A DNA stretch of 64,000 nucleotides from Halosegnis marinus (lineage in GTDB: Archaea > Halobacteriota > Halobacteria > Halobacteriales > Haloarculaceae): contig NZ_CP119802.1 of the NCBI RefSeq assembly GCF_029338355.1, forward strand, positions 1,736,001 to 1,800,000. The letters are read 5' to 3'. Positions 17,038-26,035 of this stretch are shown here, one piece after another. The notes beneath the pieces were generated by a model, which saw nothing but the letters and a program-made list of their open reading frames with translations, had not been told where the DNA came from and did no database searches. Within the stretch, counting starts at the first letter, position 1; every line of letters starts with the position of its first letter. A program made the position numbers and the translations under genes.

Positions 17038-17634
17038 ATGGCAGACGTAGCGGTGGTCGGCGGCGGTCCCGCCGGCCTCTCAGCGGCGTTGTTCACACAG
17101 AAGAACGGCCTCGACACCGTCGTCTTCGACACCGACGGGACGTGGATGCACAAGGCGCACCTGTTCAACTACCCGGGCATCGGCTCGCAGGACGGGACGG
17201 CGTTCCTCGAAACCCTCCGCGAGCAGGTCGACAGCTTCGGCGTCGACCGCCGGCAGGGCGCGGCGGTCACGTCGGTCGAGGAGACGGACGACGGCTTCTC
17301 GGTCGCGACCGACGACGACAGCCTCGACGCCGAGTTCGTCGTGCTCGCGACGGGCGCGAACCGTGACCTCGCGGAGTCGCTCGGCTGTGCGTTCGACGGC
17401 GACCTCGTCGAGGCCGACCTGACGATGGAGACGAGCGTCGAGAACGCCTACGCGACCGGCGCGATGGTCCGGGCCGAGGAGTGGCAGGCCGTCATCTCCG
17501 CCGGCGACGGTGCGGCCGCCGCGCTCAACATCCTCACGAAGGTGAAGGGCGACCACTACCACGACTTCGACGTGCCCGACACCGCCGCACAGGTGTTCGG
17601 CGACCTCGCGGACGAGGACGCGGGCGCGGAGTAG
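17038..17634 (+). CDS. Minimal thioredoxin-reductase-like FAD/NAD(P) protein
   Basis: This protein has only 198 residues. It opens with the FAD-binding Rossmann motif VVGGGPAGLSAALF, then has a second half with VLATGANRDLAESLG and a C-terminal GDGAAAALNIL helix of the type that binds FAD in thioredoxin reductases. The central NADPH-binding domain with the redox CxxC, which makes full thioredoxin reductases about 310 residues, is absent. The same short form is known in haloarchaea, but its reaction is not established. A reductase that takes electrons from a partner protein is one possibility. Confidence 0.8.
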   Translation: MADVAVVGGGPAGLSAALFTQKNGLDTVVFDTDGTWMHKAHLFNYPGIGSQDGTAFLETLREQVDSFGVDRRQGAAVTSVEETDDGFSVATDDDSLDAEFVVLATGANRDLAESLGCAFDGDLVEADLTMETSVENAYATGAMVRAEEWQAVISAGDGAAAALNILTKVKGDHYHDFDVPDTAAQVFGDLADEDAGAE

Positions 17635-17788
17635 CTCGCTTTCCCGGCCGGACCGTGTCGGCGGCCCGGCCAGCATACCTATGCCCCCGCGTGCCGTGGG
17701 TATCGGTGACGATGCGACCCCTTCTCCACCCCCCTGCCCTCCCTCCCGAGCGGTCCGTCGCGGCCGCGACCGGCGGGTCGGTGTCCGG

Positions 17789-18301
17789 GTGACGACGGAC
17801 GGGGGCGACGACCTGTCGGCGCTCGGGCCGTTCCGCGACGCCGCGGACCGCCGGGTCGAACTCCGTCCCTGTGCCGGCCCCGACGACCGCGCGCCGCTCG
17901 CCGCGCTGTACGGCTGTTTCGACGCGGCATCGCGGGCGGGCGGCGTCCCCCCGGCGGCCCCGCCCGCGCTCGACCGGTGGCTCGACGTCGTCCTCCGGTT
18001 CCCCTCGGTCGTCGCGTGGCACGGCACGGACGCCGTCGGGCAGGTCTTCCTCGCGCCGGACGGCGACGGCCACGAGCTCTCGGTGTTCATCGACCCGGCG
18101 TACCACCACGCGGGCGTCGGGGGTCGGCTCGTGGACGCGGCCCTCGCGCTCGCCGCGGCGCGCGGCGGCGGCCGGGTCGGCGTCCTGACGCGCGGGGATA
18201 ACCGCCCGATGCTCGCGCTGGCGCTGGCCCACGGCTTCGTCGTCACCGGCACCGCCGACGGACAGGTGGAACTCGCCCGCGACGTGCCGGCGGCGGAGTA
18301 G
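17789..18301 (+). CDS. GNAT-family N-acetyltransferase
   Basis: A protein of about 170 residues. The acetyl-CoA-binding part is visible as LSVFIDPAYHHAGVGGRLVDAAL, where the Q/R-x-x-G-x-G/A loop is replaced by HAGVGG, followed by VLTRGDNRPMLALALAHGF, typical of the GNAT fold. The acceptor substrate is unknown. The start is uncertain: the frame is open from ATG 17681, but residues before GTG 17789 are Pro/Arg low-complexity sequence, so I favour 17789. It lies downstream of the flavoprotein gene on the same strand, with no clear link. Confidence 0.72.
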   Translation: MTTDGGDDLSALGPFRDAADRRVELRPCAGPDDRAPLAALYGCFDAASRAGGVPPAAPPALDRWLDVVLRFPSVVAWHGTDAVGQVFLAPDGDGHELSVFIDPAYHHAGVGGRLVDAALALAAARGGGRVGVLTRGDNRPMLALALAHGFVVTGTADGQVELARDVPAAE

Positions 18302-18373
18302 CGGTCCCGCCCCCGCGCCCCGAGGGCACGACGGTGCGGCACAGTTATGCACGCTCCGCCGCCATCGTGGGCC

Positions 18374-20134
18374 ATGTCAGCAGCCGCGGACGTCCTCGTC
18401 CTCGGCGGCGAGGAGTGGGTCGGCGACGCGGTGACCGAGCGCCTCGCGGCCACCGACCTCGCCGTCGAGTGCGCGGAGGGACTCGACGCCGAGCAGTCGG
18501 CCGACTGCGTCGTGGTCGGCCACACCCCGGACACCGTCGACTCGGCCCTGGACCTCTGTGCGGACCTCGTCGAGTACGACCCGACGCTCCCGGTCGTCCT
18601 CCTCGGCGAGTCCGCGGACGGGGGGTTCGCCGGCCGCGCCGCCGACGCGGGCGCGGCCGACTGGTTCGCCCGCGACGACCCGCGCCTCGACGTGCTCGCC
18701 TCGCGGCTCTCCGACGCCGTCGAGGGACGACGCGCGGCCCGCTCCGACGCCCCCGACCGCCCGACCGAGAGCGCCATGCTCGACGCCGTCGGCGGCGGGC
18801 CGTACGCCGTCCTCGTCACCGACCCGACCGAGACGATCCACTACGCCGGCGGCGGCGTCGAGGAACTGCTCGGCTACGCGCCCGAGGAACTGGTGGGCGA
18901 GCGCGTCGACACCATCGTCCCGGAGGCGTTCGCGGACGACCACCACGAGGCGATGTCGCGGTACCTCGCGGGCGGCTCGCGCCACCTCGACTGGAACGGC
19001 GTCGGGCTCGTCGTCCAGCACCGCGACGGGAGCACCGTCCCCGTCGAGGTGATGCTCGGCGACGTCGAGGCCGACGAGGGCCACCTGCTCGCGGCCGTCA
19101 TCCGCGAACGGACGGGCTCCACGGACGCGAACGAGCGGTTCCGCAAACACCGCGCCTTCTCGGCGTCCGTCTTCGAGAACGTCGACGACGGCGTGCTCGT
19201 CGCCGACCGCGACGGCGCCGTCCTCGACGCGAACCCGGCCGCGAGCGACACCCTCGGCTACGACTACACCGACCTCGCGGGGAGGGCGGTGTCCGACCTG
19301 CTCGCGGACGACGGCGCGGAGCTGTCGCCGCCGTTCGAGCCGGGCGGCCAGGTGACGACGACGATGCGGACGGCCGACGGCGAGGAGATCGTCGTCGAGG
19401 CGTCGCTGACCGACATCGAGTACGACGGCGAGGACGCGGTCCTGATAACCGGCCGCGACGTGACCGAGCGGGTCGCCCGCGAGGCGGAACTCGAACGCCA
19501 GAACGAGCGGCTGGAGGAGTTCGTCTCCATCGTGAGCCACGACCTTCGCAACCCCCTCAACGCCGCGTCGATGAACGCCGACCTCGTCGCCGAGGGTCAC
19601 GACCGTATCGACGTGGTTCGGGAGGCGCTCGACGACATGGCGACGCTCATCGACGACCTGCTCGAACTCGCGCGCAGCGGGCGCGTCATCGAGGACCCGA
19701 GCCCGTTCTCCCTCGCCGCCGTCGCCGGGAACGCGTGGGACACCATCGAGACGGACGCGCCCGTGACCGTCGAGACCGACGGCGACGCCGAGTTCCGCGG
19801 CGACGCCGGCCGCGTCGAGCAGGCGCTCGGCAACCTCTTCCGCAACAGCATCGAACACGGCTACGACGGCGAGAGCGAGCTGACGGTCCGGGTCGGCGCG
19901 CTCGACGACGAGTCGGGCTTCTACGTCGAGGACGACGGCGTCGGCATCCCCGAGGACGAGCGCGGGGCGGTGTTCGACTACGGCGTCACCACCGAGGAGG
20001 GCGGCACGGGGTACGGGCTCGCCATCGTCTCCGACATCGTCGAAGCCCACGAGTGGACGGTGACGGCGACGGCGAGCGACGCCGGCGGCGCGCGCTTCGA
20101 GGTGCGGACGGAGTCCACGCCCGGGACCGAGTGA
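18374..20134 (+). CDS. Histidine kinase with degenerate receiver, two PAS domains, HisKA and HATPase
   Basis: A 586-residue soluble kinase. Residues 1-120 have a receiver-like pattern but lack the acidic pocket and phosphoacceptor: GG in place of DD, and CVVVGHTPDT where Asp is expected. PAS domains follow at about 138-250 and 258-370. The HisKA helix contains FVSIVSHDLRNPLN with His389, and the HATPase domain shows N-box LFRNSIEHG, VEDDGVGIP and GTGYGLAIVSDIV. The ATG at 18374 is chosen because a TATA-like CAGTTATGC sits upstream and the receiver fold begins there. No receiver partner is adjacent. Confidence 0.88.
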   Translation: MSAAADVLVLGGEEWVGDAVTERLAATDLAVECAEGLDAEQSADCVVVGHTPDTVDSALDLCADLVEYDPTLPVVLLGESADGGFAGRAADAGAADWFARDDPRLDVLASRLSDAVEGRRAARSDAPDRPTESAMLDAVGGGPYAVLVTDPTETIHYAGGGVEELLGYAPEELVGERVDTIVPEAFADDHHEAMSRYLAGGSRHLDWNGVGLVVQHRDGSTVPVEVMLGDVEADEGHLLAAVIRERTGSTDANERFRKHRAFSASVFENVDDGVLVADRDGAVLDANPAASDTLGYDYTDLAGRAVSDLLADDGAELSPPFEPGGQVTTTMRTADGEEIVVEASLTDIEYDGEDAVLITGRDVTERVAREAELERQNERLEEFVSIVSHDLRNPLNAASMNADLVAEGHDRIDVVREALDDMATLIDDLLELARSGRVIEDPSPFSLAAVAGNAWDTIETDAPVTVETDGDAEFRGDAGRVEQALGNLFRNSIEHGYDGESELTVRVGALDDESGFYVEDDGVGIPEDERGAVFDYGVTTEEGGTGYGLAIVSDIVEAHEWTVTATASDAGGARFEVRTESTPGTE

Positions 20135-20167
20135 AAGGGGTATGCCCCTCCGGGCCCTCGCTCGGGC

Positions 20168-20887
20168 ATGACGGGACTCGACTTCGACATCGCCGACGCC
20201 GACGCCGTCGCCGCCGACCGCGACGCCGTCGTGGCGGCGGTTCGCGAGCACGCCGGCCGGATGGCCTACGCGCTCGCCAAACTGGAGGGCGGCGACTACG
20301 GCTCGCGGGAGTTCGACACCGACGACGGCGAGTGGACGCTGAAGTACGAGGCGGGCGACCTCCAGTACCTCCGGTTCTCGCCGCGCTCGGGCCGGGAGAC
20401 GTACGTCGTCTCGACGAAACAGCCGCCCGAACCCGCCGCGCTCGCCGAGGCGATGGGCGACTACGCGGCGTTCGTCGACGCGTTCAACGACCACGTCCGC
20501 TCGCTCGACGGCGTCCTCGACGACGTGTCCACCGACTTCCCGGACGCGGTCTCGACCGAGGACGTGGTCGCGGAGCGCGACCGCATCGTCGGGCGCATCC
20601 GCGACCTCTGTGGCCGGATGGCGGGCGAACTGTACCGGTACGAGATGGACGACTACGGCACCTTCGCCGTCCGCGTGGACGGGACGCGCTGGGAGCTCAA
20701 ACGCGAGGAGTCGCAGGTGTCCTACCTCCGGGTCGGCGGCTCCGGCGGCACCTACCTGCTCTCGCAGTACGGCCCGCCGTCGGCCCCCGACGTGCGCGAG
20801 TTCGCGCCCGACTTCCCGGGCTTCGTCGCCGCGTACAACGACCACGTCGCGGAGCTGGAACTCGACCTCGAACGCATCGACCTCTAG
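20168..20887 (+). CDS. Haloarchaeal protein with two copies of one domain
   Basis: A 239-residue acidic protein built from two repeats of about 105 residues, at about 15-118 and 128-235. Both share the order GRMA, DYG, WxLK, YLR, then Y-V/L-S, a PP turn and an AxNDHV helix near the end. The family is not known to me. The gene starts 33 bases after the histidine kinase stop on the same strand and may be part of that operon. Its stop overlaps the convergent DUF3604 gene by four bases. The repeats are clear in protein but not conserved in DNA, so the duplication is old. Confidence 0.78.
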   Translation: MTGLDFDIADADAVAADRDAVVAAVREHAGRMAYALAKLEGGDYGSREFDTDDGEWTLKYEAGDLQYLRFSPRSGRETYVVSTKQPPEPAALAEAMGDYAAFVDAFNDHVRSLDGVLDDVSTDFPDAVSTEDVVAERDRIVGRIRDLCGRMAGELYRYEMDDYGTFAVRVDGTRWELKREESQVSYLRVGGSGGTYLLSQYGPPSAPDVREFAPDFPGFVAAYNDHVAELELDLERIDL

Positions 20888-22551
20888 GTCCGAACCCAGA
20901 CCGGGCCGAGCCACGCCGCGCCGCCGGGGACGCGCGCGTCCGGACGGGCGGCCTGCCGGACGCGCAGGTAGTAGCAGTCGGCCTCGCCGCCGCGCTCGGC
21001 GTCGTAGTCCGGGCCGCTCACGGGCGCGTCGTCGGTGACCGTCCCCGACACGGAGAACGCGTCGAGCGGCGCATCGGGGTCGCTCGTCCCGCGCTCGACG
21101 TGCCACGGCTCCGTGTTCTTCACCACGGTCACCGCTTCGAGGGGGGCCGTACCGTGGACCTCGTAGGCTATCTCGCGCTCCGCGGTCGGCGCGCCGACGG
21201 TCACCTCGCTGCCGGCCTCGCCGACGCGCGTCCCGTTCACCGAGAGGTCGGCGAGGATGCGGTCGGGCTGGGTCGTCGCGTACACCGCCCGCGACCGGAG
21301 CGCGTCGAACACGCCGGCGCGGGTCCGGTCGGGAGCGCGAAAGGCCGTCAGCCCGCCCGGGTACGACCGCTCGTTCCACACCCGCCAGATGTGGCCCCAG
21401 CCGATACCGTCGCGGTACCACTCGGCGAGCGAGGGGAGGTGCGGCTTCGCGTGGAGCAGCGAGTGGCCCGGGTACGGCCCGTGGTAGTCGGAGCCGCCGA
21501 GCAGGCCGACGCGGTAGCCGAGCGCGAGCGCGTCCTGTGCGTAGTGACCCGCGTCCCCTATCTCACCCTGCCCCATCGCCAGCGGCCGGCGGTTCCCGTC
21601 GCTCGCGGGCCGCTCGCTCGACCCCCACTGGGAGTACACCTCGACGAGCGGCGCGAGGTCGTCGTCGTACTCCGTCGCGGCGAAGTCAAACGGGTACATC
21701 GCCTCCGCGGGGTGGTGGGGTATCGTCACCACGTCGCCGGTGTCGTCGCGCTCGCGCCACGCGCGCAACCGCTCCCACAGTCCCTCGTAGGTGCGCGAGC
21801 CGTCGGCCCGCGAATCGACGAGCGTCCCGTCGGCCGAGTCGAAGTAGACGTTGACGTGGCCGCCGTTGTTCGGCTGTTTCGTCCACTCGTAGCCGAACAG
21901 CGTGACGAACGCGCCCGGCTCGTTGAACGCCTCGGTCGCCCGCCGCATCTCCCCGAAGTAGCGGCGGTGCATCCGCCGGCGCTGGAGCGACGGCGGGACG
22001 AAGAACCCCATCGTGTCGTGGTCGGTGTACGCACAGACGTCGAGCGCCATCACCTCGCGCGCGAAGCGGAAGCCGGTCGCCATCGAGCCCGCGCCGTCGG
22101 AGTACTGCGAGTGGAGGTGGATGTCGCCCCACAGCGTCCGCGTCGCCGGCTCGTCGGCGTGGACGCGAACCGGGTTCGACACGTACCGTTCGCCGCCGTG
22201 CTCGAACACGAGGTACCGGACGCCGGGGGTGGCGAACGTCGCCTCGATGCGCGTGATTCCCTGCTCGGGGTCGCCGGGGCCGACCGGCGGCCCGTCGCCG
22301 TCGAACGTCACGCGGTCGGGGACGGTCGCGTCGGGGTCGGTCGCCGAGACGGCGAGCGCGCCGTCGAACGGGTGGAACCGCTCGTACTCGTCCCACGCCT
22401 GGACGACGACCTCGACGGGCTCGCCGGCGACGGCGTCGGAGGGGGCGACCGGGTGGACGCGGTCGAACGACCCCGAGCGCGAGGCCCACAGCCCGCGCAG
22501 GGAGGGCCGAGAGGTCGCGAACACGCGCAGCGACTCCAGGGGACCGGGCAT
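20884..22551 (-). CDS. DUF3604 (PHP-like) metal-dependent protein
   Basis: A 555-residue protein. A beta-rich N-terminal domain of about 150 residues is followed by a PHP-like fold with metal-binding motifs WGDIHLHSQYSDG, CAYTDHDTMGFF, IPHHPAEAM and LLGGSDYHGPYPGH, which carry the His/Asp ligands. A beta domain ends the protein. The layout matches DUF3604 proteins, which are common in bacteria and some halophiles and lack a demonstrated substrate; hydrolysis of phosphate or sugar esters is likely by analogy. I use ATG 22551 (MPGPLESLRVF); the longer frame upstream overlaps the DUF502 promoter. There is no signal peptide. Confidence 0.82.
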   Translation of the reverse strand: MPGPLESLRVFATSRPSLRGLWASRSGSFDRVHPVAPSDAVAGEPVEVVVQAWDEYERFHPFDGALAVSATDPDATVPDRVTFDGDGPPVGPGDPEQGITRIEATFATPGVRYLVFEHGGERYVSNPVRVHADEPATRTLWGDIHLHSQYSDGAGSMATGFRFAREVMALDVCAYTDHDTMGFFVPPSLQRRRMHRRYFGEMRRATEAFNEPGAFVTLFGYEWTKQPNNGGHVNVYFDSADGTLVDSRADGSRTYEGLWERLRAWRERDDTGDVVTIPHHPAEAMYPFDFAATEYDDDLAPLVEVYSQWGSSERPASDGNRRPLAMGQGEIGDAGHYAQDALALGYRVGLLGGSDYHGPYPGHSLLHAKPHLPSLAEWYRDGIGWGHIWRVWNERSYPGGLTAFRAPDRTRAGVFDALRSRAVYATTQPDRILADLSVNGTRVGEAGSEVTVGAPTAEREIAYEVHGTAPLEAVTVVKNTEPWHVERGTSDPDAPLDAFSVSGTVTDDAPVSGPDYDAERGGEADCYYLRVRQAARPDARVPGGAAWLGPVWVRT

Positions 22552-22619
22552 ACCGGTGGGAGGCCGTCGAGGGTGATAAGCGTCCGCACCCTTTTGTCGC
22601 CGCGCGCGACGGGGACGGT

Positions 22620-23288
22620 ATGGACATCGGCTCGGAGCTGAAAGGGGGATTCCTCGCCGGACTGCTGTTGGTCGCACCGCTCGCCGTCACGGCCGTCGTG
22701 CTCCAGTTCGTGCTGGCGCGGCTGGCGGTCGTGCTGGACCCGGTCGTCAGGGAGACGCGGCTCACGGCGCTCACCGGGAACGTCGAGGTGGCCGCCCAAC
22801 TGGTCGCCCTGCTGCTCGTCGCGCTGTTCGTCACCGCGCTCGGCCTGCTGGCCCAGCGGACGCGCGCCCGCGTCGTCTTCGAGTGGTTCGACCGCTTCGT
22901 CGGCCTCGTCCCGCTCGTCTCCGTCGTGTACACCGGCGTCCGGCAGGTGTCGAACACGTTGGTCTCGCGGGACACCCGCTACCGGAGCGCCGTCATCGTC
23001 GAGTACCCGCGCCCGGAGGTGTACTCGCTCGGCTTCCTCACCGGGGACGCGCCCGAGGCGGCCGCGGACCTCGCGGGCGGGGAGGCGTACACGGTCGTCG
23101 TCCCGCACTCGCCGAACCCGACGGCGGGCCACCTCGTCTTCGTCCCCGCCGACCGCGTCCACGAGACGGACCTCTCCGTGCGCGACGCGCTCCGGATGGT
23201 CGTCACGACCGGCATCGCGGAGTCGGAGTCCGAGATGGCCGCGTACCGCGACTCCGTGGACGAGGGCGACCTCCCCTCGCTCGACTGA
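22620..23288 (+). CDS. DUF502 family membrane protein
   Basis: This 222-residue protein has two long hydrophobic helices, about 12-42 and 58-80, and a basic loop, followed by VPLVSVVYTGVRQVSNTLVS and a soluble beta-rich domain containing VIVEYPRPEVYSLGFLTG and VVPHSPNPTAGHLVFVP. These blocks are the hallmark of DUF502 (LIKE COV in plants), a membrane family of unknown biochemical role. It starts at ATG 22620, 68 bases after the divergent DUF3604 start, and is followed by a Nudix gene on the same strand. Confidence 0.88.
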   Translation: MDIGSELKGGFLAGLLLVAPLAVTAVVLQFVLARLAVVLDPVVRETRLTALTGNVEVAAQLVALLLVALFVTALGLLAQRTRARVVFEWFDRFVGLVPLVSVVYTGVRQVSNTLVSRDTRYRSAVIVEYPRPEVYSLGFLTGDAPEAAADLAGGEAYTVVVPHSPNPTAGHLVFVPADRVHETDLSVRDALRMVVTTGIAESESEMAAYRDSVDEGDLPSLD

Positions 23289-23332
23289 GCCGCGACCGGC
23301 GGGCCTTTGCCGCCGCCGAACGGAGCGCGGCC

Positions 23333-23887
23333 ATGGACGGCCCCGACGACCCCCTCGCGTGGGAGACGCTCGCCTCCGAGACGGACTACTCGTGTCCCGG
23401 CTTCGACGTGCGCCGCGACGACGTGCGCCTGCCGGACGGCACCGAGACCGACTACCACTCGGTCGCGGAGCCGGACGCCGTGGTCGTGCTCCCGTTCACC
23501 GAGGACGGCGACGTGGTCGTCGTCGAGGAGTGGCGACAGGCCGTCGGCCGCGTCAATCTGGGCCTCCCCGCCGGCGGCGTCGAACCGGACGACGACGACC
23601 TCGCGGCCGCCGCCCGCCGCGAACTCGCGGAGGAGACGGGCTACGAGGCCGCCGCGGTCGAGCAGGTCACGAGCGTCGAACCCGCGAACGGCCTGCTCGA
23701 CGCGACCCACCACCACTTCGTCGCGCACGGCTGTACCCCGACGGCGGAGCGCGACCTCGACGGCAACGAGTCCATCCGGACGGCGACCCGCACCTTCGGC
23801 GACCTCCGCGACCGGGCGCTCGCCGGCGACCTGCGCGACGGCCGCGCGGCGCTCGGCGTGTTGCGGCACGCGCTCGCGGCGGAGTGA
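23333..23887 (+). CDS. Nudix hydrolase, ADP-ribose pyrophosphatase-like
   Basis: A 184-residue Nudix enzyme. The Nudix helix is visible as AARRELAEETGYEA, with the REL-EE-G core intact. The upstream strand VVVEEWRQAVGRVNLGLPAGGVE is typical of the ADP-ribose pyrophosphatase branch, which splits ADP-ribose to AMP and ribose 5-phosphate. The spacing from the first conserved Gly to RE is stretched and an Asp-rich turn stands where a Glu is usual, so the specificity is not assured. The ATG at 23333 gives a typical length. It follows the DUF502 gene by 44 bases and precedes trmY by 45. Confidence 0.85.
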   Translation: MDGPDDPLAWETLASETDYSCPGFDVRRDDVRLPDGTETDYHSVAEPDAVVVLPFTEDGDVVVVEEWRQAVGRVNLGLPAGGVEPDDDDLAAAARRELAEETGYEAAAVEQVTSVEPANGLLDATHHHFVAHGCTPTAERDLDGNESIRTATRTFGDLRDRALAGDLRDGRAALGVLRHALAAE

Positions 23888-23932
23888 AACCGACTCCGAC
23901 GCCGCTTTACTCGCCCGCCGCCACGCCCGACC

Positions 23933-24520
23933 ATGCGACAGTTCGTCGTCGTCGGCCACGACGTCCCCACGACCGAGGGGTTCCCCCTCGACGACCTCCC
24001 CTCGGCGGCGGGACGCCTCGACGTGCTCTGCCGGTGTGTCAACAGCGCGCTGTTCCTCTCGCACGGTATCCGCGACGCACGGGTCCACCTCGTGCTCGCC
24101 GACGAGTACACCGTGACGTTCGACGGGGCCACGGCCCGGAACCTCAACCCCGACGAGCGCTCGACGGCCGCCCGCATCCGGAACGCGCTCGCCGAGCGCG
24201 AGAACGCCATCGGCCACATGCCCGCGGAGCCGTCGCCGGGCGTCGAACTCCGGCGGCTGGGGTTCGAGGCGACGCTCGACCGCCTCGACGGCACGCTCGT
24301 CGAACTCCACGAGGAGGGGACGCCGCTCCCCGAGCAGGACCCGCCGACGGACCCGGTGTTCGTCCTCTCGGACCACAACGACTTCACGGGGGAAGAGGCC
24401 GACCTGCTCGCCGCGCGGTCGGACGCCCGGGTCCGGGTCGGTCCCGAACTGCTCCACGCCGACCACACCATAACGGTGGCGCACAACTGGCTCGACACCG
24501 ACGGCTACGCGTCGTACTGA
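23933..24520 (+). CDS. trmY: tRNA (pseudouridine(54)-N(1))-methyltransferase TrmY
   Basis: This 195-residue protein matches archaeal TrmY throughout: [13 protein letters not shown] at the start, [36 protein letters not shown], and [13 protein letters not shown] near the SAM-binding knot. TrmY is a SPOUT-class enzyme that uses S-adenosylmethionine to make m1-pseudouridine at position 54 in the T loop of tRNA, replacing m5U54 in most archaea. The length is normal. It lies 45 bases after the Nudix gene and in a window that also carries archaeosine genes, so tRNA modification genes are unusually dense here. Confidence 0.93.
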   Translation: MRQFVVVGHDVPTTEGFPLDDLPSAAGRLDVLCRCVNSALFLSHGIRDARVHLVLADEYTVTFDGATARNLNPDERSTAARIRNALAERENAIGHMPAEPSPGVELRRLGFEATLDRLDGTLVELHEEGTPLPEQDPPTDPVFVLSDHNDFTGEEADLLAARSDARVRVGPELLHADHTITVAHNWLDTDGYASY

Positions 24521-24558
24521 GCGACAGCTAGTAGCCCGCCGGCGGCGTGTACGGGTGC

Positions 24559-24753
24559 ATGAAGCTCCCTCCACTCGTCGGGGCGCTCGCCGCCGGGGTC
24601 GTCGCCTTCGCCGTCGTCGCCCTCGGCGTGACGGCCGCGCTCGACCCGTACGTGTGGCCCTCGGCGGTCGTCGGGCTGCCGGCGGGGCTCGTCGCCGGCG
24701 CGCTCGCGGCCGTCCTCGTCCGGCACCTGCTCGCGGACGGGTCGGCGGGCTGA
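24559..24753 (+). CDS. Small two-helix membrane protein
   Basis: A 64-residue protein that is almost entirely two hydrophobic helices, at about 5-28 (Ala/Val-rich) and 34-58, joined by a short turn with DPYVWPS, and ending in a small charged tail. The ATG at 24559 (MKLPPL) is preferred over one 12 bases upstream. It follows trmY by 38 bases. The frame has haloarchaeal codon use and a clean helix pattern, but small Ala/Val-rich frames can arise by chance in GC-rich DNA, so I call it with moderate confidence. Confidence 0.6.
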   Translation: MKLPPLVGALAAGVVAFAVVALGVTAALDPYVWPSAVVGLPAGLVAGALAAVLVRHLLADGSAG

Positions 24754-24867
24754 GGTCACCCTTCCACCGCGCCGAACGCCGCGCCGACGAGGGTACACGC
24801 GAGCACGTCGGCGGGGGGTACGTCCACGCCGCCCGCTTCGACCCGCGGACGGAAGAGAACGGATGGC

Positions 24868-25944
24868 TTACCGGGTCAGCGGCGCGCCGAACGACTTCTC
24901 GCGGTCGAGGACGGCCGCCCACGTCGCCTCGCAGTCGCAGGACACCTGCTCGAACACCGAGGGGTCCTGTCGCAGGTCGAAGTCCTTGATGGCCGTCTGG
25001 ACGCGGTCGTCGCAGTCCCCGCAGTTGTGCGGCCCGCGGTCGGAGCCGTGGCCCACGGGGTCGGAGACGACGATGGCGTCCGCGTCCGCGGTCGCTTCGA
25101 GCACCTCGCAGACCGACCAGAGCCACGGCGGGCGGTAGCCGCCCGCGTCGTGGAGCTGTTCGACCATCGTGTACCGCTGGACGTTGGTCGGGTTCATCGA
25201 GACGGTGTGACAGCCGTCAACGTCGGCACACCGGCGGACGCTCGCCTCCATGTCCGCGACGGCCTCCGACTCCGTGAGGAAGGGCGGCTTCATCAGCAGG
25301 TAGGCCTTTACGCCCGCACCGGCCGCCCGCGCCTCCGCGCAGGCGGCCTCGAAGTCGGCGAAGTCGAAGTACTTGTTCACGCAGTCGTGGCGCACGCGGT
25401 CCGTGGCGGTTTCGAGCCCGACGGCCACGTCCGTTTCGAGGCCCTGCTCGGTGAAGTCGGCCAGCTTCTCCCGGTCCACGAAGTCGGGGAGCGACTCGAC
25501 GACGATGCGCTCGCGGTCCGCGAACGTCTCGCCGACGGCCGCGCGCGTCTCCGCGGGCACCTCGCGCTCGTCGAGGAACGACCCGGAGGTGTATATCTTG
25601 ATGAGCTGTGCGGGCTCCTCCGCGTTCTCGGCCTCGTGGTCCAGACAGTGGCGCACCTGCGTCATCAGGTTGTCGTGGCCGACGCTGCCGCCCTCGACGG
25701 ACTCCGCGACGTAGCCGCACATCGTACAGCCGCCGGCGCGCGCCCACCGACAGCCGCCCGTGTTGAGGATGATGGTGAGCGACTGCTTCACGCCGTCCGG
25801 GGTGTTGTCCTCGTCGAGCCACACCCGCGTCGGCTCCGTCGGGTCGTACGTCCGGTCGTTGCGCCCGCGTATCTCGCGCATCACCGCGTTGTGGGCGTCC
25901 ATCCCGCGGCCCGTCTCGTAGAGCTCGGGACTCGGCTGACTCAT
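24868..25944 (-). CDS. Archaeosine biosynthesis radical SAM protein RaSEA
   Basis: A 358-residue radical-SAM protein of the Elp3-like branch. The cluster-binding cysteines are Cys65, Cys73 and Cys76 in GGCRWARAGGCTMCGY, an unusual C-X7-C-X2-C spacing. Other conserved parts are KIYTSGSFLDEREV, VESLPDFV, GLETATDRV and PPWLWSV, with CDCEATW near the end. RaSEA is known to act with ArcS to turn lysine-modified preQ0 at tRNA position 15 into archaeosine. The start at ATG 25944 (MSQPSPELYETGRGM) is chosen over a longer frame. Its partners tgtA and arcS lie about 11 kb downstream in the window. Confidence 0.88.
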   Translation of the reverse strand: MSQPSPELYETGRGMDAHNAVMREIRGRNDRTYDPTEPTRVWLDEDNTPDGVKQSLTIILNTGGCRWARAGGCTMCGYVAESVEGGSVGHDNLMTQVRHCLDHEAENAEEPAQLIKIYTSGSFLDEREVPAETRAAVGETFADRERIVVESLPDFVDREKLADFTEQGLETDVAVGLETATDRVRHDCVNKYFDFADFEAACAEARAAGAGVKAYLLMKPPFLTESEAVADMEASVRRCADVDGCHTVSMNPTNVQRYTMVEQLHDAGGYRPPWLWSVCEVLEATADADAIVVSDPVGHGSDRGPHNCGDCDDRVQTAIKDFDLRQDPSVFEQVSCDCEATWAAVLDREKSFGAPLTR

Positions 25945-26035
25945 TGCCCCGGCTTGCCGGCGCGCCCGGAAAGCGGTGTCGTTCGTTCCGTCGCGACCCC
26001 CGACCGTCACAACGGAGGGGCGTGTAGCCCCGGCT

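Noticed and set aside
18334-22641. Very long open plus-strand frame of about 1435 codons
   Set aside because: It covers the histidine kinase, the two-domain protein and the antisense of the DUF3604 gene, with Arg-rich composition. It is an artefact of high GC content.
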